A DNA stretch of 64,000 nt from JACMLD01 sp039919885 (GCA_039919885.1 JBDSEV010000002.1:96677-160676), one strand, 5' to 3'; shown: positions 46,582-55,875, counted from the first letter of the stretch. Made by a program: numbers and translations. Notes: generated by a model from the letters alone, not told the origin.

Positions 46582-46833
46582 GTTTTGCACATCATCGCAT
46601 CGGTCAATCCCCCCGCTGGAATTTTGAAAATAGCATCACCGATATCTGCAAATCTTGTCCTCCTTAAATGGCCTCATATATACTAATTTATCTTCAACTG
46701 CAATTGTACACCTGCTGATTTTTACTACAATTGTAATCAATTCAAGGCTGGCGAAAGCCGTTTGCACATTTGTGATAGAGCATAACATTTCCATGACGTT
46801 GCCTTAATCATTTGTTTACACTGCACGGCGAGG

Positions 46834-46860
46834 TTTGCATTTTCTTAACAGATGTTAACC
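46834..46860. promoter_or_regulatory. Pho-box-like hexamer repeats upstream of susC
   Basis: TTTGCA (46834), TTAACA (46845) and TTAACC (46855) are spaced 11 and 10 bp. The middle one lies within TTTCTTAACA (46841-46850), identical to the element in the Pit/porin region and one base from the one near the response regulator. The last hexamer ends 14 bases before the ATG of susC, so the site may overlap the transcript start. Confidence 0.45.
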
Positions 46861-46874
46861 AAACTAATGCAATT

Positions 46875-49800
46875 ATGAATGAATTTTTGAAGCCACGGCG
46901 CGCAGGGCTGATGCTAATGTTAATCGTTTGCTCAATGGTATCTTTCGCCCAGGTACCAGTTAAAGGACGCATCGCATCGGCCTACGATCACAAACCGGTG
47001 GCTGGCGCAACCATCGCCGTAAAAGGTTCCGGCAGGCAAACCCTCTCAGATGAAAGCGGGTATTTTACCATCAGCGCAAAAAGCGACGAATTCCTGCAAA
47101 TTACCAGTGTTGGTTTTGCGGAAACGGTTGTAAAAGCATCTGGAGATTTAAACAACCTGGTGCTGTTAACAGACACAAAAAATTTAAATGAAGTAGTGGT
47201 CACTGCGCTGGGCATAAAAAAGGAAAAGAAGAAGTTGGGTTATGCCGTGCAGGAAGTAAAAGGAGAAGACCTGGTAAAAGCGCGGGAACCCAACCCTATC
47301 AATGGTCTTGTGGGTAAAATAGCTGGTTTAACCGTTGGCGCCTCTGCAGAATTGCTGGGGAACCCCAATGTATTATTGAGGGGAAGCAGCTTGAATTTAT
47401 ATGTTGTAGACGGCGTGCCCATTAATTCAGACACCTGGAATATTTCTCCCGACGATATTGAAAGTTATACTGTGCTGAAAGGTGCCACTGCATCTGCACT
47501 GTATGGTTCGCGCGGCCTCAACGGCGCTATTATGATTACCACCAAAAGAGGTTCAAAAGACAAACGTGGTTTTTCTATTGACTTCAACAGCAGTACCATG
47601 TTCGAAAAAGGATTTAATGCCATTCCCAAGGTGCAGGATCTGTACGGCCCCGGCGATCATGGAAAATATGCTTTTGTGGATGGAAAAGGTGGTGGTACCA
47701 ATGACGGCGATTACGATGTGTGGGGTCCAAAATTTGAAGGACAGCTGATACCCCAATACGACAGCCCTGTAGATCCGGTTACCGGCGTTCGGGCAGGAAC
47801 ACCCTGGGTGGCCCGTGGTAAAAACAACCTAAGCCGTTTTATACAAACTGGTATCCTGTCTACCAATAGCATTGCCATATCTGCTAAAACAGAAAAGATG
47901 GATATCCGCTTTTCGGTTGCCAACACGTATCAGAAGGGCATTGTGCCCAATACAAAATTGAATATCTCAAATTTCAATATTTCTGCTGGTTATAACTTTA
48001 CTGACAAGCTGCGCCTGGAATCTTATATTAATTACAACCGCCAGTCTACGCCCAATATACCAGATGTTCAATACGGTCCCAATAGTATTATTTATAACAT
48101 TACTATCTGGGCCGGTGCCGACTGGAACATAGATGACATGCGCAATTACTGGCAGCCGGGTAAAGAAGGTGTTCAATCTGTGTATGCCGAATACCAGCGC
48201 TACCATAACCCTTATTTTATGTCTTACGAATGGCTGCGCGGGCATTACAAAACTGACGTAAATGGCTACGCGAAGCTCAGTTACAAGTTAAATAAACATT
48301 GGGATGTGCTTGCGCGTACCCAGGTATCTACTTATGACATATTGCGTACAGAAAAAATGCCCTATTCAGCCCATCCCTATGGACGGGAAGAAGGAAAAGG
48401 CGATTACCGCGAAGACAAACGCAGTTTATTTGAAAACAATACCGATGTACTGGCCACTTATCAAAACAACAACCTGTTTAACAATCTTGTTACTGTAAGG
48501 GCCTCAGCAGGCGGCAACATCCGCTCTTTCAAATACAATTCAAGTTATGTAAGCACCGACTACCTTAACGTACCAGGTCTGTACACATTTTCTAATTCAC
48601 GCAACCCGATAAAAGCAAGCAGCTATCTGGCGAATATGATTGTTACGAGTGCTTATAGCTATGTGGATATCGGTATCAGCAAATATGCCAACCTATCGCT
48701 GACAGGCCGTTACGACAAAAACTCCACGCTGCCCGATGGTAACAACGTGTTTTTTTACCCGTCTGCTTCATTAAGCACGGTTGTCTCCGATTACGTAAAA
48801 CTGCCTGAGTTGGTGTCCTTCCTTAAATTCAGGGGATCTTTTGCAAACGTGAAAGGCGCGTTAACGCAATCTACCATCGGTTCTACCCCGTTGGCCAGTT
48901 ACCCGCTTGGTTACGGTTTGCAATATGCTTCTTCCTACGACGGCCCTTCTTACCAGAATTCGGCAGCCTACGCCACACCGCTGGTATACGACAATAAAGC
49001 AGGCGCCTATTTTTCTGGCACATTGAACAATCCCGACATTCAGCCATTCAGTTCAAGGGTAATTGAAACGGGCATGGACATACGTTTTTTAAAAAACCGG
49101 CTTTCACTGGATGTAACTTATTTTACTTCTAAAGACGGTCCGCGGGTATTCACCAGTCCGCTTTCACAAACCACCGGCTATACTGGAGCGTTGCAGAATG
49201 GTATCACTACAGTAAAGAAAGGCTGGGAACTTAGTCTCACTGGCAGTCCCATCAGGAGCGCAAAAGGTTTTAACTGGGATGTGCTCGTTAACTGGTCAAC
49301 CTTTAAAGAAAGATTTACCCAGTTTTACGGTGGTGCCAATTCTTTGAATGCCCAAACTTTTGTGGGCGATCGCTCCGATGAACTGTATGGCAGTGCGTTC
49401 GTTAAAACCCCGGATGGTCAGATTATTAATGACGCGGGTGGCAGGCCGCTTCGCAACCCGGTTGCGCAGTTGCTTGGTTACGGCAACCCGGATTGGGTTT
49501 GGGCTATCAACAACAGCTTCCGGTACAAAAACTTCAATTTCAGTTTCCAGTTTGATGGCAGGGTAGGCGGCAGTATGATTAATTATATACAGCAACAAAC
49601 ATTCCGCGGTGGCCGCCATATTGCTACAGTTGAAGGTGCAATGGGGCTTGCGAGAGAGCAGGATACGAAAGGTGTAAAATCGTGGTTGGGAGAAGGCGTT
49701 ACCGTAAGCAATGCAGTGCCCATTCAATATGATGCAGATGGCAAAGTAACCAATTACAAAGATTTGCAGTATACTGCCAATGCTACTAAGACTTATTTGC

Positions 49801-50081
49801 AGGATTACATCAGTGTCTATTACAACACCAATGAAGGAAACCTCATCAAGAAAACATTTGGCAAGCTGCGCGAAGTAGTCATCGGGTACACGTTGCCGCA
49901 GGGTTTGCTGGGCAAATCATTTATCCACCAGGCCAGTATTTCTTTTGTTGGCAGAAACTTGCTGTACTTCTCAAAGTATAAGGATCTGGATCTTGACCAA
50001 TATGCCGGTGCCGATGCATCTTCCTCGCTCCAGTCGCCCACTACAAAACGCTTTGGTGTAAACCTTAACCTCACTTTTTAA
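46875..50081 (+). CDS. SusC/RagA-family TonB-linked outer-membrane receptor
   Basis: This 1068-residue active importer works in the outer membrane with the SusD-like lipoprotein encoded next. The signal peptide (residues 1-27) ends MVSFAQ. It is followed by a CarboxypepD_reg-like domain (VKGRIASAYDHKPVAGATIA), the linker NEVVVTALGIKKEKKKLGYA, and the plug (NPINGLVGKIAGLTVGASAE, VVDGVPINS, SALYGSRGLNGAIMITTKRG). The barrel ends in RFGVNLNLTF. SusC proteins usually import glycans, but here the distal genes of the operon encode phosphorus enzymes. The ATG at 46875 is preferred over an in-frame upstream start. Confidence 0.93.
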   Translation: MNEFLKPRRAGLMLMLIVCSMVSFAQVPVKGRIASAYDHKPVAGATIAVKGSGRQTLSDESGYFTISAKSDEFLQITSVGFAETVVKASGDLNNLVLLTDTKNLNEVVVTALGIKKEKKKLGYAVQEVKGEDLVKAREPNPINGLVGKIAGLTVGASAELLGNPNVLLRGSSLNLYVVDGVPINSDTWNISPDDIESYTVLKGATASALYGSRGLNGAIMITTKRGSKDKRGFSIDFNSSTMFEKGFNAIPKVQDLYGPGDHGKYAFVDGKGGGTNDGDYDVWGPKFEGQLIPQYDSPVDPVTGVRAGTPWVARGKNNLSRFIQTGILSTNSIAISAKTEKMDIRFSVANTYQKGIVPNTKLNISNFNISAGYNFTDKLRLESYINYNRQSTPNIPDVQYGPNSIIYNITIWAGADWNIDDMRNYWQPGKEGVQSVYAEYQRYHNPYFMSYEWLRGHYKTDVNGYAKLSYKLNKHWDVLARTQVSTYDILRTEKMPYSAHPYGREEGKGDYREDKRSLFENNTDVLATYQNNNLFNNLVTVRASAGGNIRSFKYNSSYVSTDYLNVPGLYTFSNSRNPIKASSYLANMIVTSAYSYVDIGISKYANLSLTGRYDKNSTLPDGNNVFFYPSASLSTVVSDYVKLPELVSFLKFRGSFANVKGALTQSTIGSTPLASYPLGYGLQYASSYDGPSYQNSAAYATPLVYDNKAGAYFSGTLNNPDIQPFSSRVIETGMDIRFLKNRLSLDVTYFTSKDGPRVFTSPLSQTTGYTGALQNGITTVKKGWELSLTGSPIRSAKGFNWDVLVNWSTFKERFTQFYGGANSLNAQTFVGDRSDELYGSAFVKTPDGQIINDAGGRPLRNPVAQLLGYGNPDWVWAINNSFRYKNFNFSFQFDGRVGGSMINYIQQQTFRGGRHIATVEGAMGLAREQDTKGVKSWLGEGVTVSNAVPIQYDADGKVTNYKDLQYTANATKTYLQDYISVYYNTNEGNLIKKTFGKLREVVIGYTLPQGLLGKSFIHQASISFVGRNLLYFSKYKDLDLDQYAGADASSSLQSPTTKRFGVNLNLTF

Positions 50082-50111
50082 ACATCACCTGCAACCATTA
50101 AAATACCTGAC

Positions 50112-51677
50112 ATGATACGTGTAAAAATATATATCCCTTTTGCAATCGCAATACTGCTTGTTGTGAGCAGTTGTAAGAAAAAGTTCGAAGACTATGCCAC
50201 CAATCCCAACCTTGCTGAGCAGGTGAGCCCAGACCTTGTATTGCGTGGTATTACTTCAGACATGAATGCCGACGGGCCCTGGAGTTCCATTTCGCGTTGG
50301 AACCAATTTGATGTATGTAACTATAATTATTATGGCGATCAGCGGTACGACTGGACAGGCGCAAGCCTGAATTATCTTACGCTGAACAATGTGATAAAAA
50401 TGGAAATGGAAGCAACACGCGCAGGTGCTGCAGACGCAAATCCGTACAGCGCCCTGGGCAAATTCTTCCGCGCATTTTTCTTTTACCGCATGACCTGCCT
50501 GGTGGGCGATTTGCCGATGCAAACGGCACTGAAAGGATCTATTGAGCCCAATCCTGCGTATGATTCACAAAAAGTTATTTTTCAACAAATCATTCAATGG
50601 CTGGAAGATGCCAATACCGATCTGACCAAATTAATTGCCGCCGGTAATAAAACAATGGATGGCGATATTTATCTCGGCAATGATTTACGCAAGTGGCAGA
50701 AAGTGGTTAACACATTCCGGTTACGCGTACTGGTGAGCCTGAGCAAAAAAGAAGGGGATCCTGATTTAAAACTCAAGCAGCAATTCGCAGATATTTTTGC
50801 GGGAAAGTCTACTGCATATCCCCTGATGGAAAGCCCAGCCGATAATTTGCAGTACACCTACACCAGCCTGAATAAATACCCATCTAACCCGGATAACCTG
50901 GGCTTTGACGCAACGCGGTATAACATGGCTGCTACCTACCTCAACAAACTGGTTGAACTAAAGGATCCGCGTGCGTTCGTTACTTCAGAACCAGCTACCA
51001 AACAATTGTCTGTAAATAAAAAAACACCGGCAGATATTACCGCCTATGTAGGAGCCAGTTCGGGTGAGGATTTAACGAACATGTCTTCCAGGATGTCTTC
51101 GGTTGATACAGCGGAGTATTCGCTGCGCAGCAGGGCTCGTTATTATTCGTCTTATTCAGCAGAGCCTGGTATCATCATTGGCTATACTGAAATGTGTTTT
51201 AACATTGCTGAAGCTGCCAACCGCGGATGGATAACCGCAGATGCAGAAGCGTATTATAAAAAGGGTATCCAGTCTTCGCTGGTTTTTTATGGTATACCGG
51301 TGGATGCAGCAGGCACCATTACCAAAACATACAAGGGGGTCAGCTATCCCATTGGTTTTGATTTTGCGAACGGCTATTACCCGCAGGTGGCCGTTAAGTA
51401 TAAAGGCAACAACGTGGCTGGGCTGGAGCAGGTGCTCACACAAAAATACCTCGCGTTTTTTCAAAATTCAGGTTGGGAAGCCTATTTCAACTACCGCAGA
51501 ACGAACGTTCCGGTATTTTTTACCGGCACTGGTACGGGCAACAGCGGTGTTATACCGAAAAGGTTTCAATACCCTTCTTCCGAAAGAACTACCAATGCCA
51601 ACAACCTTAGCACGGCTGTAAAAAGCCAGTATGGTGGCAGCGATGATATCAATGCTCAAATGTGGCTGATAAAATAA
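50112..51677 (+). CDS. SusD/RagB-family nutrient-binding lipoprotein
   Basis: This 521-residue cell-surface lipoprotein is of the SusD-like group 2 type and covers the SusC channel. The lipoprotein signal is IYIPFAIAILLVVSSCKKK, with the lipobox VSSC. The body has NVIKMEMEATRAGAADANPY, then SALGKFFRAFFFYRMTCLVG, the usual tetratricopeptide-like core, and a C-terminal GGSDDINAQMWLIK. It follows susC by 30 bp. A 13-bp hairpin separates it from the next gene. Confidence 0.92.
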   Translation: MIRVKIYIPFAIAILLVVSSCKKKFEDYATNPNLAEQVSPDLVLRGITSDMNADGPWSSISRWNQFDVCNYNYYGDQRYDWTGASLNYLTLNNVIKMEMEATRAGAADANPYSALGKFFRAFFFYRMTCLVGDLPMQTALKGSIEPNPAYDSQKVIFQQIIQWLEDANTDLTKLIAAGNKTMDGDIYLGNDLRKWQKVVNTFRLRVLVSLSKKEGDPDLKLKQQFADIFAGKSTAYPLMESPADNLQYTYTSLNKYPSNPDNLGFDATRYNMAATYLNKLVELKDPRAFVTSEPATKQLSVNKKTPADITAYVGASSGEDLTNMSSRMSSVDTAEYSLRSRARYYSSYSAEPGIIIGYTEMCFNIAEAANRGWITADAEAYYKKGIQSSLVFYGIPVDAAGTITKTYKGVSYPIGFDFANGYYPQVAVKYKGNNVAGLEQVLTQKYLAFFQNSGWEAYFNYRRTNVPVFFTGTGTGNSGVIPKRFQYPSSERTTNANNLSTAVKSQYGGSDDINAQMWLIK

Positions 51678-51716
51678 TACAACCAGGGATATAGTAAGTA
51701 AACAGTTCTTATTTTT

Positions 51717-51744
51717 AAGGCGAAACCAACATTGGTTTCGCCTT
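51717..51744 (+). terminator. Strong hairpin between susD and the phosphodiesterase gene
   Basis: AAGGCGAAACCAA pairs perfectly over 13 bp with TTGGTTTCGCCTT, with two bases left in the loop. The following TTTCT is a short T-stretch. It may lower transcription of the two distal genes relative to susCD. Confidence 0.6.
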
Positions 51745-51760
51745 TCTAAAAAAATCATGT

Positions 51761-52837
51761 ATGAGAAAAATACTAATCTTTTTATTTTGTGTGGTGGCAG
51801 CAACCGGCACCGAGGCACAGCGCAAAACTGAAAATGTGGTCATCGTTACACTTGACGGGATGCGCTGGCAGGAAATTTTTGGCGGCGTTGATGAAGTATT
51901 GATGAACGACAGCGTGTATAACCATAACAAAGATGGGATAAAGAAAAAATTCTGGGCGTCGACTGCAGAAGACCGAAGAATAAAACTCTTTCCTTTTTTA
52001 TGGACAACCGTTGCAGCGCAGGGTCAGTTGTATGGCAACCGGCGGTATGATAATAAACTGGACAATGCTAATCCTTACTGGTTTTCTTATCCCGGCTACA
52101 ATGAAATATTTACCGGTTACCCGGATACCGCCATCAACTCAAATGATAAGATCCTGAATCCGAATGAGAATGTGCTGGAATACATCAACAAGCAAAAAGG
52201 GTTTACAGGCAAAGTAGCTGCGTTTTCCACCTGGGATGTTTTTCCCTATATTCTGAACAGCAAGAGAAGCGGCGTTTATGTAAACGCAGATGTTGACACC
52301 CTGCACTTTAACACACCTGCGCTGCAGTTGCTGAATGATATGCAGTTCCTGACCACCAGGCCCATTGGTGTGCGGCCAGATGTGATTACTTATATGGCAG
52401 GCCGCGAATACCTTAAATTCTATAAACCCAGGGTGTTGTATATTGCTTTTGATGAGACGGACGATTTTGCACATGGTGGCCTGTATGATCAGTACCTCGG
52501 CAGTGCCTTTGCGGAAGATGCAATGATTGCCGATCTCTGGAAAACACTGCAATCCATGCCGCAATACAAAGACAAAACAACCATGATAATAACCTGCGAC
52601 CATGGCCGGGGCGATAAAATAAAATCCAACTGGAAGCACCATGGCAGCAAAATAGAAGATGCGCATGAATTATGGCTGGCTGTAATTGGTCCGGATACAA
52701 AACCTGCGGGCGAATTGAAAACCGCGGGCCAGTTATACCAGAAACAGATTGCCGCAACCATTGCGCAATTGCTGGGATTTACTTTTACGGCCAATCACCC
52801 GGTTGCCGATCCGATTGGTTCTATTTATAAAAAATAA
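51761..52837 (+). CDS. Secreted alkaline-phosphatase-superfamily phosphodiesterase
   Basis: This 358-residue protein has a signal peptide (RKILIFLFCVVAATGTEAQ) and the full two-metal site of the NPP/phosphonoacetate-hydrolase type. The residues are Asp32 in VTLDGMRWQE, probable nucleophile Ser109 in FSYPGYNEI, Asp234/235 and His238 in DETDDFAHGG, Asp280-His281 in ITCDHGRGD, and His293/294 in NWKHHGSKI. It acts in the periplasm. It lies between susD and a phnZ gene, so cleavage of a phosphonate or phosphate ester imported by SusCD is my inference; the true substrate is unknown. The next gene starts 4 bp after the stop. Confidence 0.8.
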   Translation: MRKILIFLFCVVAATGTEAQRKTENVVIVTLDGMRWQEIFGGVDEVLMNDSVYNHNKDGIKKKFWASTAEDRRIKLFPFLWTTVAAQGQLYGNRRYDNKLDNANPYWFSYPGYNEIFTGYPDTAINSNDKILNPNENVLEYINKQKGFTGKVAAFSTWDVFPYILNSKRSGVYVNADVDTLHFNTPALQLLNDMQFLTTRPIGVRPDVITYMAGREYLKFYKPRVLYIAFDETDDFAHGGLYDQYLGSAFAEDAMIADLWKTLQSMPQYKDKTTMIITCDHGRGDKIKSNWKHHGSKIEDAHELWLAVIGPDTKPAGELKTAGQLYQKQIAATIAQLLGFTFTANHPVADPIGSIYKK

Positions 52838-52841
52838 TATT

Positions 52842-53423
52842 ATGACGGAAGTGCAGATTGAACAGGTTGTTAGTGAAATTTTTGATCTGTATGATAAACA
52901 CGGAGCTGCGGAATATGCAGGTGAACCAGTATCGCAGCTCGAACATATGTGCCAGGCGGCAACATTTGCCATCCGGGAAGGATACGATGACGAAGTGGTG
53001 CTGGCTGCTTTTCTGCATGATGTGGGCCACCTCCTCCCCATACACCATGAGAGTGAATCAATGGACGGCTATGGCATGATGGACCACGAGAAAGTAGGCG
53101 CCAACTACCTGGGTGAACTAGGATTTTCTGATCGCCTGTGTAAACTGATAGCTTCTCATGTAAATGCGAAACGCTACCTCACCTGGAAATACCCGGCGTA
53201 TTACCAACAGTTGTCGGACGCCAGCAGGAAAACCCTCGAATTCCAGGGTGGCAGCATGAATGATCCGGAAGCAAAACAGTTTGAAGCAGACCCGTTGTTT
53301 GATTTGTATATAAAAATGCGTCGTTGGGACGAAGCCGCAAAACTTGAAAACCAGCCGGTGCCGGATATAAATCTGTTTCGTGCAAAAGCGATTGAACATT
53401 TAAAGAAAACAGCGATCGGGTAA
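52842..53423 (+). CDS. phnZ: PhnZ-type HD-domain mixed-valent diiron oxygenase (C-P bond cleavage)
   Basis: This 193-residue cytoplasmic enzyme belongs to the family that turns (R)-2-amino-1-hydroxyethylphosphonate into glycine and phosphate. As far as I recall, known PhnZ has the same motifs in the same order: EYAGEPVSQLEH (lid Tyr25 and Glu28, ligand His35), AAFLHDVGH (His59-Asp60), GYGMMDHEKVGANYLGELGF (His82), SHVNAKRYLT (His106, Lys110), LSDASRKTLEFQGG and MRRWDEAAK (Asp163). All known iron ligands are therefore present. The ATG at 52842 is 4 bp after the phosphodiesterase stop. It converges tail to tail, 1 bp apart, with the FAD oxidoreductase gene. No PhnY hydroxylase gene is in the window. 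Confidence 0.9.
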   Translation: MTEVQIEQVVSEIFDLYDKHGAAEYAGEPVSQLEHMCQAATFAIREGYDDEVVLAAFLHDVGHLLPIHHESESMDGYGMMDHEKVGANYLGELGFSDRLCKLIASHVNAKRYLTWKYPAYYQQLSDASRKTLEFQGGSMNDPEAKQFEADPLFDLYIKMRRWDEAAKLENQPVPDINLFRAKAIEHLKKTAIG

Positions 53424-53424
53424 C

Positions 53425-54582
53425 TTAACCATACAATGCTGTAATGGTCTCTGCCGCCAGGCCCGCACTGCCCGTCATGCCTTTGCCGCCGATAGCCGTA
53501 ATAACATGGATATTGCTATCCACCTCCTGCTTAAAAACATCATGGCTTTTACTCTGTGCATAATAGCCATTCCAGTAAGCAGCCATGCGCCAATCGGGTA
53601 AATTGAATATTTGTTGAGCCGATTCAATGATGAGGCGGTTTATTTCCTGGTTCACTTCGTAGCCCAGCTTGTCCTGGTCTTTTGCATCGGCATACTCATG
53701 CGAATCGCCAATGATGATGCTGCCATCTGCAGACTGTTTAAAAAGAATATGAATGCCCCATTTTTTACAGGCTTCATCAATTTCACCCGCTTTTAGAATG
53801 TTGTAAGACGGGCACTCCTGGAAACTTTCATAGCGGCGTATGCTCAACCCCGTGAGTATGGAACCATTGAGCTGGTACCCCGGTTGCGGAACTGTTTTCA
53901 TCATTTGCAATTTGGATACTTCGATATCACTTTCATAAAAAATTGACGGAAAAAGATTCCGGAAGTCCCTGCCGTTGCAGATAATTACTTTATTACTGGT
54001 GTAAGCCTGGCCCAGGTGGTCTTCTGCAATGCATTTTCCGTTTACAAAGCCGCAAAAACGCACGAGGGTATTTGGGCGGTAGTTAAGTGACAACTGCTCC
54101 TGCATAAAAGCAATCAGCTGGTGTATCATTTTTCCGGGTTCCACGGTAATTTCCTGCGGGAAGAAAATACCGCCTTTGCAATAGCTTTCTTTTAAACCCG
54201 GGTATTTTTCCAGGCAACTCTTTTTTGTGAGTAGCTGCGAAGGATAATCTTCATTGCGGTTAATGTCTGCCAGTTCGTTAACAAGCGCCAACTCGGTTTC
54301 ATCGGATGCGATGTATATTGATCCCTGCTGCCTTACCGAAATGTCAAACCTGCGCTGCAATGACTGATAAATTTCGAGGCTGCGCCTGCCGTACTGTTGC
54401 CATTTGCCCCTGCTCATCCCCGATGGCACAACTTGTCCAAAATTACGCACGGTGGCTTCCTGGGGCTGCATGTCTTTTTCCAGCAGTAATACTCTAAGTC
54501 CCTTCGTACAAGCATGGTAGGCATGAAAGCTTCCCAGTACGCCGGCGCCAACAACAATTAAATCGTAATGAATGGAACGCAT
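53425..54582 (-). CDS. FAD-dependent oxidoreductase of the TIGR03364 (phosphonate-linked) type
   Basis: This is a 385-residue DAO-fold flavoenzyme. The FAD-binding motif is LIVVGAGVLGSFHAYHACTK (GxGxxG). RNFGQVVPSG, near residue 48, and the end TAIGGKGMTGSAGLAAETIT fit the subgroup associated with phosphonate operons. Members, as I recall, act on the amino group of 2-aminoethylphosphonate or its N-methyl form. It lies 6 bp after an MFS transporter gene on the same strand and meets phnZ tail to tail. Its preferred amine cannot be read from sequence. Confidence 0.82.
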   Translation of the reverse strand: MRSIHYDLIVVGAGVLGSFHAYHACTKGLRVLLLEKDMQPQEATVRNFGQVVPSGMSRGKWQQYGRRSLEIYQSLQRRFDISVRQQGSIYIASDETELALVNELADINRNEDYPSQLLTKKSCLEKYPGLKESYCKGGIFFPQEITVEPGKMIHQLIAFMQEQLSLNYRPNTLVRFCGFVNGKCIAEDHLGQAYTSNKVIICNGRDFRNLFPSIFYESDIEVSKLQMMKTVPQPGYQLNGSILTGLSIRRYESFQECPSYNILKAGEIDEACKKWGIHILFKQSADGSIIIGDSHEYADAKDQDKLGYEVNQEINRLIIESAQQIFNLPDWRMAAYWNGYYAQSKSHDVFKQEVDSNIHVITAIGGKGMTGSAGLAAETITALYG

Positions 54583-54588
54583 ATAGTT

Positions 54589-55875
54589 TTAGATAACGGC
54601 TGCTGTGATTGTTTTGTATTTTTTTCTAAAATATAACCACGAAATGGTAATGCTGATAACGCCGATGATGCCCATTACAAAACTGATTCCCAGGAAATAA
54701 CGGAGCCAGTTTACCCGGGCGTTTAAAATTTCTTTGTTTACGATAATGAAACAGCTGCCGAGGTAGCCCACCGAATCCATGAAATAGAAAAAGAATCCAA
54801 TGTTGCCCTTTATTCTGAAGGCGGCTATAAAACGGTCGAGAAACAAACACTGCAGCGTATTGTAACATACATAAACGCCAACGGTATTCAATACAAGATT
54901 AAAAACAGGGTCAAACTGCTGCTGGTGTAAAAACCATGCAGATAAAAGTATGGTGATCAGTCCGCACCCAATAGCAATATGATGCGCGGCAATACTCCGG
55001 AAATGGTTTTTAAATGTTGTCAGCAGCAACAATAGCAATAATACTGTTACCGCAGCCACCGTTTCCATCTGGGCAAAAATAGCCGGTTTAAAACCTGGCT
55101 TCACCACCCGCAGGATTTCCACTGCATAGTTATCTTTTACATCGCGAAGGATAGTAAGCAGCAAGTTGATAACGGTAATGCATACCAGGCCGGTAAAAAA
55201 TTTTTTAAACAGGGCAATGCGTTCCTGGCTGTTCAGCGACACGCGCACCCCACGACTGGCAGATTCTGCTGCAGTGGGTGGCGGAATTTTTGTAAGCATC
55301 CACACTGCCAGCAACAGGAGTGGTACGTACAACAAGCCAGTTACGAACGGTGTATAAATCTCCGGCACTTTCCAGGTTTCAATACTAACCCTGCTCAGGC
55401 TTTTGGCAATACCGGAACTGAATATGAAATTGGTGCTCAATATAAGTGCCAGCATATCGGTAAACCGTCGCCCTTCAATAAAACTAAAAACAAGTCCCCA
55501 GATCAGTCCGAGCGATAGACCGTTGGTAAAAAGAAAAAAAACATTGAATGGTTTGGGTACCAGGGCCAGCAGGAGGAGGCTGAAGTGTGCAGCGCCAATC
55601 AGCGATAAAATATAAAACGCCCGCTTTGAGTGATTGATTTCAGAAATAAATTTAATGCCAATTACCTTAGCGGTCATATAACCGAATGTCTGCGCTACCA
55701 CCAACGCAGACTTGAATGAAATACCAAAGGCGGTTTCCCCGTCGAATGTAGTTGCGCTGAAGGGCTTTCTGAAACCGTACATACAGAAATAGGTGGCAAA
55801 ACTGGCAAATGCTGCCCATGCAAAAAAGGAAAAGGGCGTCTTTACTACAGGTTGTTGTGCAGAAGCAGTCAGCAT
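54589..55875 (-). CDS. DUF5690-family MFS transporter
   Basis: This 428-residue inner-membrane protein has about 12 hydrophobic segments in two halves and a charged central loop. It begins FSFFAWAAFASFATYFCMYG, then FRKPFSATTF, the sugar-phosphate-transporter-like start seen in organophosphate antiporters; the FRKPF element is conserved there. IWGLVFSFIEGRRFTDMLAL is a second hallmark of the family. It is the first gene of a two-gene unit with the FAD oxidoreductase. It may carry an organophosphonate into the cytoplasm. Confidence 0.8.
   Translation of the reverse strand: MLTASAQQPVVKTPFSFFAWAAFASFATYFCMYGFRKPFSATTFDGETAFGISFKSALVVAQTFGYMTAKVIGIKFISEINHSKRAFYILSLIGAAHFSLLLLALVPKPFNVFFLFTNGLSLGLIWGLVFSFIEGRRFTDMLALILSTNFIFSSGIAKSLSRVSIETWKVPEIYTPFVTGLLYVPLLLLAVWMLTKIPPPTAAESASRGVRVSLNSQERIALFKKFFTGLVCITVINLLLTILRDVKDNYAVEILRVVKPGFKPAIFAQMETVAAVTVLLLLLLLTTFKNHFRSIAAHHIAIGCGLITILLSAWFLHQQQFDPVFNLVLNTVGVYVCYNTLQCLFLDRFIAAFRIKGNIGFFFYFMDSVGYLGSCFIIVNKEILNARVNWLRYFLGISFVMGIIGVISITISWLYFRKKYKTITAAVI

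Larger units (their letters stand above)
46526..46874. other. Intergenic region upstream of susC
   Basis: This 349-bp gap has a terminator at its left end (46554-46581), two copies of CAATTGTA (46701-46708 and 46728-46735, the second within the palindrome TACAATTGTA) and, near the right end, TTTCTTAACA (46841-46850). The susC promoter is probably near the last. I see no gene. Confidence 0.5.
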
